DNA of 64,000 nucleotides from Lachancea kluyveri NRRL Y-12651 (Eukaryota; Ascomycota; Saccharomycetes; Saccharomycetales; Saccharomycetaceae): NCBI GenBank assembly GCA_000149225.2, contig CM000689.1, positions 558,001-622,000 of the forward strand, written 5' to 3'. The translations under genes were made by a program, and so were the position numbers. The notes beneath the pieces are model-generated. The model made no database searches. It was not told where the DNA came from and saw nothing but the letters and a program-made list of their open reading frames with translations. Shown piece by piece: positions 52,893 through 63,500 of this stretch. The stretch's first letter is position 1. Every line of letters starts with the position of its first letter.

Positions 52893-53208
52893 TGTGTTTG
52901 TGTGCGTGTGTGTGTGTATCTATTTGAGTATGTGTGTGCGTGCACGGCTTGCTGGTGGCGCTTCTCTCTCGGTTTCTTCCAAAAACTCACAGAATGTGCA
53001 CAATCGGCAGCGGCGGCTGTTTTACCATGTTTTCTCACCCCCGTCCCCATGTGGCATGTGACCCCCCTTAAAAAACAGCACAGTGCAGGGTGTGCACATT
53101 GCACTGCTCGACCTCTTTCGTTCGCAATCGGAAACGGCAGCCGTGATAATAGGGCAGAACACACCAGAGCAGAACAGGTCTATAACCTCCACAGCGCTAG
53201 AAACACGG
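52823..53208. promoter_or_regulatory. Divergent region between the TMEM184-type gene and the GPI-PLD-like gene
   Basis: 386 bp dominated on the left by a GT repeat (52853-52938; CA on the sense strand of the minus-strand gene). The right part is mixed-sequence promoter with no other gene. Confidence 0.5.
52853..52938 (-). repeat. Interrupted (CA)n microsatellite in the leader of the TMEM184-type gene
   Basis: About 40 GT dinucleotides on the plus strand with TATG/TTTG/GCGT interruptions, beginning 31 bases before the start codon. Confidence 0.92.
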
Positions 53209-55509
53209 ATGTGGTTGATAAGCTTGCTGTGTTTTTGTTCAATCTTCCGCATCGCGCGGGGTGCCGGCGTGAGCGTCCATCTAACCCTGCTGGCAAGGAC
53301 TTTGCTTCCACGAGAACAGTTTGAGGCCCACCAGCCGTTTCTAAAGGCGGGCGCCTTCTTCCCAGACGCCCTATACTCGTGCAACTCTAATCCCAAGTGG
53401 CATGCGTTTGCGGAGGCTACGCACTGGCCGCCGTTCCTGGTGTCCTGTGCCAGGTACTGGCACGAGCGGTACGGCGACGACCCCTTCTCGTCGGACTCGC
53501 TCCGACTGCAGGCCTTCCTCGTGGGTGTGTTTACCCACCAGGTGACGGATGCGTCCTGGCATTCTCTGGTACGGCACCACGAGACCCATGGCATGATCAG
53601 CGTGCTGTCGCAGCTGGAGTTTGACGGGGACTTTGAACAGGCGCACACGTTCGCCGACGTGATGGGCGACTTTCTGGTACTCGGGGACGTGTTGGTGACT
53701 GTGCTCGACAACTGGCTGTACTACACGGACCAGACCTGGCAGCTCCCGTGCGAGCAGGACATGATGGAGCTTGTGCGGCGCGCAGGCTTGCAAGACGTTG
53801 GGTATCGCGATCTCCAGGGATGCTTGGAAAGGGGCATGCTGGCTGCCACGGGCGAGGTCTACTCGTTGATGAAAAGACGGAAACAGGTGCTGGAGCTGGC
53901 GTACGGGGTGTCGCCTCGCAGCCGGGAATTTGTGCAAGAGCACTGGCTGGGCGGGGAGTTTGACATTGTCGCAATGATCAACAGGTGCCTTCCCGCGCTG
54001 CTGTCGCTGTTTGACCACACGCGCGTTTTTGACCAGGTGCACGCTTTGGAGATGCTGCGGGTATGTGGAAACCTTCCTCCGGCTTCTCTGTCAGAGACAA
54101 GAGCCGCCAGCCTCGCAGTCGTTGCAGAGAACGCGCAGAAACGGAAGCTTGTCTACGTCTCGCCGATGGTTTCGGTGTCCAACTTTGGCTCGAGCTTGGC
54201 AGTGGGCAAGTTCCAGCATGGCGAGATCTGCATTGCAGTGAGTGCGCCGCTGGAGGAAAAGAGCGGGTCTGTGTATGTCATTCCGTGGAGTGAGCTAAGT
54301 GGTGCGCCGCGGGATTCTGTTCCCGCAGACGGGCTCCTTCCTTTAGCAGCATTATTATTGTCACCGCCATTGTCTGCATTCTCGTCCTCGCCCTCGCCCT
54401 CGCCCTCGCCCTCGTCGTTGCCATGCTCGCTGTCCTACGGCGCCCAGGTCCACGGATTTGTGCTGAACGACGTGCACTACCTTCTGGTTGCAGAGCCCGG
54501 TTCGAACTCCATGCATTTTTACAGAAACGGCCTCAAAACTCTGAGCGTCACGGACACAACCAGCCAGGAACCGCACTGGCTTTCCGTCTCTGCGGTCCAG
54601 GACGTTGACGGAGACGGTATACCCGACCTGTTGCTGGGTGCGCCCCACTACGGCAGAAATGAAACTGGCGCGGCCGTTGTGGTCCATGGTCTGCACATAG
54701 CCCCGCACCTGCTGGCACCAGCATACCACGAGGTCGAGCTGTCTGAGCTGGGAACAATCTATTTGAGGGGCCCACTCTCGCACGGCTTCCAGCATTTCGG
54801 CGCCCGGGTTGTGGCCTCACATGTGGGAGCGCCGGAGGGCTTTCTGTATGTAACTTCCCAAAGCCTGGGCGTTGTGTTCGTGTACTGCTTGGGTACTCTA
54901 CAGCAAAGCGCTCTTCCACGCTACTACATCATCAACGACAGCGTCGTTCTCGCGGAGGAGGACGTCCCGCTGGAACTCGAGAAGCAAAAGTCCATCGTGC
55001 ACGGCATGTTTGGCAGACAGGTGCACACCTGGAACTACGAAAACGTAAACTTTGTGGCGATATCCCAGCACTTGAAAAACAGGGTATACATCTACCGGGA
55101 GGCGCACGGCTCTGTCGAGTACTGTCTGAAGCTGCAGCTGGACGTTGCCACAGACCTGGGCACCGTGTTTCCCAGCATCGGCTTCGGTGCCTCCCTTGCA
55201 TACGACGCTGTTCGGAGCGCCCTGTATGTCTCTTCGCCGGGCAGCTTTGACGGCCAAGGGGCGGTGTGGGAAGTTGGCATGCAGGAGATTGTCTGTGCAG
55301 CAGACGTTTGGAGACTGGACAGCCTGATCGTGAACGCGGCCGCACACTTGGTGGCCACTGGCAGCAACGGAAAGAACCACGGTGTGGCTGGCTTTGGCAA
55401 GACGCTGGCCATGGGCCCCGACGGGAGCGTGGTCGTGGGTGCCCCGCACTACGGGTACGGCAACCTGGAAAACAACCAGTTGATTGGCAGCATTGCCCTG
55501 CTGCAGTAG
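53209..55509 (+). CDS. Secreted GPI-phospholipase-D-like protein (YJL132W-like)
   Basis: A 766-residue protein (750 in S. cerevisiae YJL132W). The start at 53209 gives a signal peptide (MWLISLLCFCSIFRIARGAG). The first 300 residues resemble the zinc-dependent phospholipase C/GPI-PLD domain, with metal-ligand type segments VHLTLLARTLL, HAFAEATHWPPF, GVFTHQVTDASWHSLVRHH and DVMGDFLVLGD. The rest has FG-GAP beta-propeller repeats, best seen in DVDGDGIPDLLLGAPHYGRN, a Ca-binding type loop, and the last repeat VVVGAPHYGYGN. A Ser/Pro tandem (SPSPSPSPSS) splits the propeller near residue 395. The yeast function is unknown; the mammalian relative GPLD1 cleaves GPI anchors. Confidence 0.88.
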   Translation: MWLISLLCFCSIFRIARGAGVSVHLTLLARTLLPREQFEAHQPFLKAGAFFPDALYSCNSNPKWHAFAEATHWPPFLVSCARYWHERYGDDPFSSDSLRLQAFLVGVFTHQVTDASWHSLVRHHETHGMISVLSQLEFDGDFEQAHTFADVMGDFLVLGDVLVTVLDNWLYYTDQTWQLPCEQDMMELVRRAGLQDVGYRDLQGCLERGMLAATGEVYSLMKRRKQVLELAYGVSPRSREFVQEHWLGGEFDIVAMINRCLPALLSLFDHTRVFDQVHALEMLRVCGNLPPASLSETRAASLAVVAENAQKRKLVYVSPMVSVSNFGSSLAVGKFQHGEICIAVSAPLEEKSGSVYVIPWSELSGAPRDSVPADGLLPLAALLLSPPLSAFSSSPSPSPSPSSLPCSLSYGAQVHGFVLNDVHYLLVAEPGSNSMHFYRNGLKTLSVTDTTSQEPHWLSVSAVQDVDGDGIPDLLLGAPHYGRNETGAAVVVHGLHIAPHLLAPAYHEVELSELGTIYLRGPLSHGFQHFGARVVASHVGAPEGFLYVTSQSLGVVFVYCLGTLQQSALPRYYIINDSVVLAEEDVPLELEKQKSIVHGMFGRQVHTWNYENVNFVAISQHLKNRVYIYREAHGSVEYCLKLQLDVATDLGTVFPSIGFGASLAYDAVRSALYVSSPGSFDGQGAVWEVGMQEIVCAADVWRLDSLIVNAAAHLVATGSNGKNHGVAGFGKTLAMGPDGSVVVGAPHYGYGNLENNQLIGSIALLQ

Positions 55510-55597
55510 AAAAGGAATGGAATACGTGTTTCATTAAATAGTATGTACAGGGTGGCGAGACACCGACAGCAGTCGGGCACGCAGTATAGGTTTGTAT

Positions 55598-56779
55598 TTA
55601 CAAGACAGTGGGCACCGCGCCCTCCTCTCTCTGTTTTTTCTTTTCTATTCTCCTGTGCAGCTTCTCCTGTCTTTCCCTCTTGCGCTGCTCTTTGAGCGCG
55701 TTTTTGTCCTGCTTGGGGCTGGCAGCCGGTTTGGGCGAAAGCTTCATGATCATTCTGGTCTGGAGGCTGCCCTCCACGACCGGCTGGACAGAAACGTCCT
55801 TGGCAATCTCCTGCAGCGCTTCGAGCACGAGGCTTCTCCTCTTGAGGTCCTTGCCCGACAGCTTGTTGCGGCTGCCGGCCTCTTCCCCCAGGCCTTCAAA
55901 CTTGTCCGCCCAGTTGGATCTGCCAAACGAATCCTTGCTGTCAACGTACAGGTACACCTTGAACCCCTTCTGCAGCTGGGCGGTGATTTCGTTGGCCTTT
56001 TGTTTGTGCAGGTCCGCGTCAGAGATCTGCCACGATACCTTGATCTGCTTCACACAGTCCTCGCTCTTTTCGTTTTCCGCGGGCTTGCCGGTTCTCTTTC
56101 TGGATATGCCCAGGCTTGCCATCTCCTGCTCCTTTTGTTTTGCCAGCTCGTCAGAGTACTTTTTCAAAGCAACCCTGCTCTCCACCAGCTTCACGAGCGG
56201 GATCTGCGAGCCGTCCTGTTCCTGGATGTCCACAACGGTGAACCCCTGTCTGTCCAAATCGACGCCCTTGGCGTATTCACGGATGTTGGTTTCCTCCAGC
56301 CTGTTTGTCTCCTGGTTGACAGTCTTGATGGTACCGCGGTCGTTCATCTTAAATATCTTTGTCAGGACCGAGTTGGCAGCCTCTTGGGCTCTTTCAGAGC
56401 CACTGTTCCACTTGACCACTATTTTGCGTCTGTGCTTGCCGCCCGCGCTTCTTTTCTGGCGGTCTTCATCTTGCTGTCTGAAACATGGTCTGAATTGCCC
56501 ATTGTGCTGCTCCTTTTGCTGCTCCTTTTGCTCCTCCTTGGGCTGCTTCTTGGGCTGCTTCTTGAGCTGCTCCTTGGGCTGCTGCCTGGCTTGCCCCCTT
56601 TTTCTTTGTATCGATGTGGTGGTGCTAAACAGGATGTCGTTGTTGTTGTTGTTGTTGTACAGCAGGTCCGACCATGCAGCAGTGGAACGGTGGAAGTGCC
56701 TGCATGTTTGAATCATTCTGGATCTGGTGAAAGTCCATCCTGCAAGTATGCATCCCCTGTTGGTAATAGTTCTATACAT
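55598..56779 (-). CDS. AIM23: Aim23, mitochondrial translation initiation factor IF3
   Basis: A 393-residue protein (356 in S. cerevisiae). The N-terminus MYRTITNRGCILAGWTFTRSR is a mitochondrial presequence; Met22 is a second possible start. A Gln/Lys repeat region (KEQLKKQPKKQPKEEQKEQQ, about 70-90) precedes the IF3 core: N-domain with IREYAKGVDLDRQGFTVVDIQ and C-domain with KQIKVSWQISDADLHKQKANEITAQLQKGFKVYLYVD. A Lys-rich helix ends the protein. Aim23 tunes initiation on mitochondrial mRNAs. It is minus strand, just upstream of URA2 in the ancestral order, as YJL131C is. Confidence 0.92.
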   Translation of the reverse strand: MYRTITNRGCILAGWTFTRSRMIQTCRHFHRSTAAWSDLLYNNNNNNDILFSTTTSIQRKRGQARQQPKEQLKKQPKKQPKEEQKEQQKEQHNGQFRPCFRQQDEDRQKRSAGGKHRRKIVVKWNSGSERAQEAANSVLTKIFKMNDRGTIKTVNQETNRLEETNIREYAKGVDLDRQGFTVVDIQEQDGSQIPLVKLVESRVALKKYSDELAKQKEQEMASLGISRKRTGKPAENEKSEDCVKQIKVSWQISDADLHKQKANEITAQLQKGFKVYLYVDSKDSFGRSNWADKFEGLGEEAGSRNKLSGKDLKRRSLVLEALQEIAKDVSVQPVVEGSLQTRMIMKLSPKPAASPKQDKNALKEQRKRERQEKLHRRIEKKKQREEGAVPTVL

Positions 56780-56952
56780 TATGATTAAAGCTCGGTAGGT
56801 TTTCGTTCACTGGGTTTTGAGGGGGTGGGGGTAACAGAAATAACGGCTTGAAAGCGATATGAATGAACAAATGAAAGGGAAAACAGATGCGAAATCGATG
56901 ATGATGATGATGATGATAGAAAAAGCAATATCGAGAGAATGAATAAATGAAT

Positions 56953-56983
<31 letters not shown>

Positions 56984-57550
56984 AAAGAAGGGAAGAAAAA
57001 AACTAAAACAAAGTTTGTTGTTGTAGTAAATAACAAGAGTTTGTGATATAGTTACTTGTTAACGATGGAAAAGCGCAGCGTGTGAATGCCTTTCGCTTCC
57101 AAGAAAAAAAAATTTAAAAAAACTAAAAAAAAAAAAAAAAAAAAAGAAAAAGAACAGGAAAAAAACCCCTATTCAAAATCTCATATTTTCCCACCAAACC
57201 CTCCCGCCCCTGCAGTCACGTGCCGCTCCGAATAGGCGCCAAGCACAATGCAAACAACACTCACAAAAGACAACAAATACGCTATAGAACTATCCTTGAT
57301 GTTGTTGTTAAATAATCTACAAATAAACATAATCAACAAAAACTAGTTAGGGTTTACGTGCACACTCAAAAGTCGCTGGCGGGGGGGAGAGAAGGAAGGT
57401 CGGTCAGTCGGGAGAGGGCAGGGAACCGCAGCAGCCTCGTTGTGTTCTCAAAGTCCCCACAAAAAGAGCACATTCACAGCCCGCCACAATACCATCACCA
57501 CTCCCGCTGTCTTCCAACCCAATCCGTCCACCAAAAAGGAGTCGCTGTGT
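56780..57550. promoter_or_regulatory. AIM23 upstream region and URA2 3' flank
   Basis: 771 bp, A-rich on the plus strand with runs at 56954-56976 and 57128-57145 and a GATGAT repeat near 56897. GTCACGTG at 57215-57222 is a Cbf1-type (CDEI-like) site; no CDEIII or AT-rich CDEII follows, so it is not a centromere. No gene was recognised. Confidence 0.5.
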
Positions 57551-60500
57551 CTACAGGTCAACACCCATAACCATGGCCAGCAGGGCCATTCTCACAAACA
57601 GCCCGTATCTCATCTGTCTGAAGTAGGCAGCACGGTGGTCATAGTCGACCTCCTCACGGATCTCGTTGACACGTGGCAATGGGTGCATGACAACCATGTG
57701 CTGCTTGGCATGGGACAGAATCTTGTTGTCCACAATGTAGACGTCCTTCAAGCGCTCGTACTCCTCGGGGCTGTCGAAGCGCTCTTGCTGCACTCTGGTG
57801 CAGTACAACACGTCTGACTTGGAAATGATCTCCGGGGTCAGGGTGTCGTTTTCCACGCCCAGCAGGCCGGCGTCTGCCAGCTCCCTGCGTAGACCGTTTG
57901 GCAGTCTCAACTCCTTTGGAGACACCAGGTTGATGCGGACCTGGTAGTGCTGCAGTAGACGGCACAGCGAGTGCACAGGTCTGCCGTACTTCAGGTCGCC
58001 CATGAAGGTAACGGTGATACCGTTGACGGTACCCAGCTCCTCACGGATGGTGAACAGGTCCAGGAAGGCCTGGGTTGGGTGCTCGCGGGAGCCGTTACCA
58101 CCGTTCACAATCGGCACAGGAGAGTACTTTGCGGCGGTGTGCGCGGACATCTCGTCTGGGTGGCGCATCACGATCGCGTCGGAGTAGCAGGCTAGGGTTC
58201 TGATGGTGTCCTGCAGCGTCTCGCCCTTCTTCACAGAGGACGAGGACGTGTTGATGTTGACGGTCCTACCGCCCAGACGCTCCATCGCAGCGATGAACGA
58301 GGAGGAGGTACGGGTGGATGGCTCGTAGAAGATGGTGGTCAACACACGGCCCTTCATGATGTCCAGCACACCCTCTCTTTCGACGGCAGCCCTCAACTCC
58401 TGTGCCACGGCGAACAGCGCGTGGAAGTCGGAACGCTTGAACTGCTTGACGGACAGGATGTTTCTGTTCAGGAACGGGTTCTTGCTGCGGATCAGATTGT
58501 AGATGGCGCCCGGTGCGGCCAACTCCTTTGGCGGTCTGGAAGACATCAGCCTCTGCTCCAGCGGCTGGTCGACAAGGGCGTCTTCCTCGCCGTCCATGCT
58601 GGAGATCGAAGCGCGCGCCTCCCTGGAAAAGGAGAACCTCTTTCTGGAAGACGTGGCCAGCGGCGTGTCATTGCTGGCTAGCGGCGTGGCGGCGACAACC
58701 TTGGCAGCGCTCATGACCGGCTGGCCCTTGGCCTCGGTCGCAATCAGGTCCCCGCTCAACACAACCGTCTCGTCTTTGACCAGCACTCGCTCGACACCAC
58801 CGGTCAGGCGGCCCTTGGTGTAGGGAGTCCATCTCTTGGTGTGTCTGAAGGTAAAGTCCAGGTCGATCTCGACCACGGCGTTTTGCTCCGGGATGCCAAA
58901 GATCTCGGCCGGGTTGTCGTGCAGACGCTCGACAATGTCGTCGATCGTCAGTCTCCCGTTGTTGACCGCGGAGAGCAGCAGTGGCAGAGCCTCCTTGATA
59001 CCCAGCCCGGTCACAACGGTGTTGCCGGTCACGTCTGCTAGGGCGGTTGGTAGCGACCCGATGGAGAAGGCGTCGATGCCGTCCAGGTTGTTCCAGAAAA
59101 AGTCCTGGTCCTCCTTGGTGGGCAGGAACAGGGCCTCTGGGTAGTCGTCCTGCGAGACAAACAGAGAGTGGATGTTGACGTCGCAGGTCACCTTGTTCTG
59201 CTTCTCCTTGACGGTCATGACCAAGGACAGGTCCTCCTTGTTGGAGATGCCGGTGATGTGGATCGACCTGTTCTGCAGCGACGCTAGTAGCAGCACAGAG
59301 GCCAGGTCGGACGTCTTGGCCTCGGCAACCACCTGCTTCTCGACCGGCCAGCTCTTCAGGTGCTCCGCAACAACGGACACCTTGTTGGTCAGCTCGCGGT
59401 ACGGCAAGAACAGCGCGGTCGCCTCGTTGGCCACCTGCGCAACCTCGCCGACGTTGTTCGCGGTGGCGGCAACCGTGAACCCAAAGTCGGTGTAGGCGGC
59501 GTCTTTGACAACGGAGTTGGCCACCTTCAGCGACTGCGCGTCCGTGATGACCGGGCCGCGTGTCGACTTGGGCATGATCTGCGAGTAGGTGAAGCCGGAC
59601 TCCACGGACAGACGCGTCACCTCCTTCAGCTCGGCAGGGCCCTGTGCCGCGTTCGAGATGTTTGGCACGTACGCGGAGATGTTGATCAGCCCGGGAATAG
59701 TGACGGTCCTGTGGGAGGTTTGCGCGTCACGTTCCGAGACCTCGAGCTGCAGGTTTCGGGACAGCGCCTCGACAAGCAGCTTGGCACACTTGACGTTGGT
59801 GACTAGCGGCACGGAGTAGTCCACGGCCATACGACGAGTGCGGTAACCCTTGGACACGTACGAGGCCGGGCGGCGGAACCTGTTTGCGGATGGCAGGTTG
59901 ATGTACAGGTCGATCTTGTTGTTGGCCAGGTGCTGCGTCAACGAGTACTCGGACTTTTGCTCGTCGTTCTCGCTCAAGACTTCCAGGTACTGCACGGGCA
60001 CGCCGTGCTCAGAGATGAAGTCCGCGGTACCGGCGGTGGCAAACAGCTTGTAGCCCATGTTGTACAACTTCTTGACAGAAGGCAGCAGCTCCTGCTTCTC
60101 CTTGTACGACCCGACGGACAGCAGGATGTTCTTCTTTGGCAGCTTGAAGCCCGTGGACAGTAGCGCCTTCAGGTACGCCTCGTACTTGGAGTGCCCGAAA
60201 CTGGCAACCTCACCGGTGGAGGCCATCTCCACACCCAACACAGGGTCCGCGCCGGCAAGACGTGGGAACGAGAACTGCGGCACCTTGATCGCAACGTAGT
60301 CGTCTGGCAGCTTTCCAACCGGGTACGGGGTAAGCGGCAGGCCCATCACGGCCTTGGTGGCCATCTCGATCAGGTTGACGCCCACCACCTTGGAGATGAA
60401 TGGGAACGAACGCGACGCACGCACGTTACACTCGATCACCTTGATGTCGTTGTTCTTGGCAATGAACTGGATGTTGTATGGCCCGGTGATCTTCAGCGCC

Positions 60501-63500
60501 TTCCCGATCTTGGCGGTGGCCACGACGATCCTGTTGACCGTTTCCGGGTCCAGGTCCTGTGGCGGCACGATCAGAGTGGCGTCACCAGAGTGCACACCGG
60601 CGTTCTCGACGTGCTCGGACACCACGTGCATGACCAGCTCACCGTCCTTGGCAACCGCGTCCATCTCGATCTCCTTGGCATTCTCGATGTACTTGGTGAT
60701 CACAACCGGGTAGTCGCGCGACACCTCGACGGCCTGGTTCAGGTACGAGGCCAGGTCGTCCTTGGAGTACACCGTGTTCATGGCCGCTCCGGACAGGACG
60801 TACGAGGGACGCACCAGGACCGGGTAGCCCACATTTTCGGCAAAGCCCTCGGCCTCGTCGATCGAGGTCAGCTCCTTCCAAGCCGGCTGGTCGACGCCGA
60901 TCTGGTCCAGCATACGCGAGAACTTGTAACGGTTCTCGGCAGAGTCGATCATCTCGGGCGAGGTACCCAGGATCTTGACCTTTTCACGGTGCAGCGACAT
61001 CGCGATGTTGTTCGAGGTCTGGCCACCCATGGAGATCACCACACCGGCAGAGGCCTCAGCCTCGTAGATGTCTAGGATTCTCTCCAGGTTGATGGTTTCG
61101 AAGTACAACCTGTCCGCCTCGTCGTAGTCGGTCGAAACAGTCTCCGGGTTGTAGTTGACCATGATGGTCTTGACGTTGTTGGCGCGGAGCGTCCTGACCG
61201 CGGTCACCGCACACCAGTCAAACTCCACGGACGACCCGATACGGTACACACCGGAGCCCAGCACCATGACACCGTGGTCGTCGAATGCCAGGTCGTGTGC
61301 AGCAGCGTTGTACGTCATGTACAGGTAGTTGGTGTGCGCCGGGAACTCGGCGGCAACCGTGTCGATCTGCTTGACAAACGGAACGATGCCGTACTCCTTT
61401 CTCAAGCGGCGGATCGCCACCTCGTTCGAGTTGACAAACTTGGCAATCTGCCTGTCGTCGAAGCCCAGCTGCTTGGCCTGCTTCAGGACCAGCGCCGGCA
61501 GGTTCTCTTTCGAGCCAAACGCGGACACCCTGTTGGCAAACTGGATCAGGTCGTACAGCTTGTTCAAGAACCACTTGTCGATCTTGGTCAGCTCCCACAC
61601 CTTGTCGACCGAGTACCCGCGCGTGGCAAACGCGTTGGCGATCGCAAAGACACGCAGGTCGGAGGGGTGTGTCAACTCGTAGTCAATGTCCAGCTCCACG
61701 TCGTTCTCGTTGAAGCCCAGGTTCGCGTACTCGGTGGACCGGATTGCCTTCTGGATCGCTTCCTCGAACGTTCTGCCAACGCTCATCACCTCACCGACAG
61801 ACTTCATCGACGAGGACAACTGTGTGGAAACCCTGGTGAACTTTTTCAAATCCCACCTTGGCATCTTCACCACACAGTAGTCGAGGGATGGCTCGAAGCA
61901 CGCACACGTGGACTTGGTCACCGAGTTTTTGACCTCGTTCAGCGGGATGTTCAGCCCCAGCTTGGCCGCGATGAAGGCCAGTGGGTACCCGGTGGCCTTG
62001 GAAGCTAGCGCGGAGGAACGCGACAGACGCGCGTTGACCTCGATGATGCAGTACTCCTTGCTGAACGGGTTCAACGCGTACTGGATGTTACACTCACCGA
62101 CAACGCCCAGGTGTCTGATGACGTTTACCGCGGTGGTTCTCAGCATGTTGTAGTCCTCGTCCGACAGTGTTTGCGAAGGTGCAACGACGATCGAGTCACC
62201 GGTGTGGATGCCCAGCGGGTCAAAGTTCTCCATGTTACACACGGTGATACAGTTGTCAAACGCGTCACGCACAACTTCGTACTCGACCTCCTTCCAGCCC
62301 TTCATGGACCTTTCGACCAGGACCTGGGGCGACGACGCAAACGCAACGTTGCACAGGTCCACAAGCTCGGTCTCGTTCGACGCAAAGCCCGAGCCCAGAC
62401 CGCCCAGCGCGTACGCGGCACGCACAATCACCGGAAAGCCGATCTCCTTGACAGCCTCGAGCGCCTCTTTGACGGTAGAGGCGGCCTTGGACTTGGCGCA
62501 CTTTTCGTTAATCTCGTCCATCGCGTTGGAAAACAATTCACGGTCCTCCGTCGTGATCACGGTGTCGATCGGCGTACCAAGTACCTTGACTCCGAGGGTT
62601 TCGAACTCGTCTTTCATCTCGATACCAACGGACAGCGCGGTTTGGCCACCGAACGTGACGTAGATCGCGTCCGGGCGCTCGTGCAGGATAACCTTTCTCA
62701 CAAACTCGGCGGTCACCGGCAAAAAGTAGACCTTGTCAGCCAGACCCTTGGAGGTCTGGATGGTTGCGATATTGGGGTTGATCAGGATCGTGTAGATGCC
62801 CTCTTCCTTCAGGGCCTTGATGGCCTGCGAGCCCGAGTAGTCAAACTCACCGGCCTGGCCGATGGACAGCCCACCGGACCCCAGAACCAAGACCTTCTTG
62901 GCCTCGACCCTTGGGTGCGCAGCGAGGTTGTCCTCCAACAGACCGCCGGGGAACTGCACTGGCTTGAGGACGCCGGAGGCCTTGTACTCCTTGACGGCCT
63001 GGATGAACACATCGAACAAGAACTCGGTGTCTCTTGGCCCCGGTGTGGACTCCGGGTGGAATTGCACCGAGAAGTAAGGCAGCTCCGTGTGGTAGATACC
63101 CTCGTTGGAGCCGTCGTTGGCGTTCTCGAACAACGGCTTCCAGCCCTGGCTCAGCGTGTCCACGTCGACGGCGAACCCGTGGTTCTGTGACGTGATGTAG
63201 CATCTGCCGGAAATGGTCGAGGTACATGGGATGTTGTGACCTCTGTTACCAAACTTTAGCTTCAAGGTGGAAGCACCCGACGCTCTGGCCAGCAACTGGT
63301 GGCCCAGACAGATACCAAAGACCGGGGTCTTTCTGGCCGCCAAGACCTCGCCCAGTCTGGCAGACAGCTCGGCCAGCACGGACGGATCACCGGGACCGTT
63401 GGACACAAACAAACCGTCGTACTGTTCTTGGGTGAAGTCGTAGTCCCAAGGCACAACCAACAGCTCGACACCACGCTTGACGAAGCAGCGGACTTGGTTG

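Noticed and set aside
57215-57222. CDEI-like GTCACGTG as part of a point centromere
   Set aside because: No 80-160-bp AT-rich CDEII with a CDEIII (TTTCCGAA type) on either side; treated as a possible Cbf1 site only.
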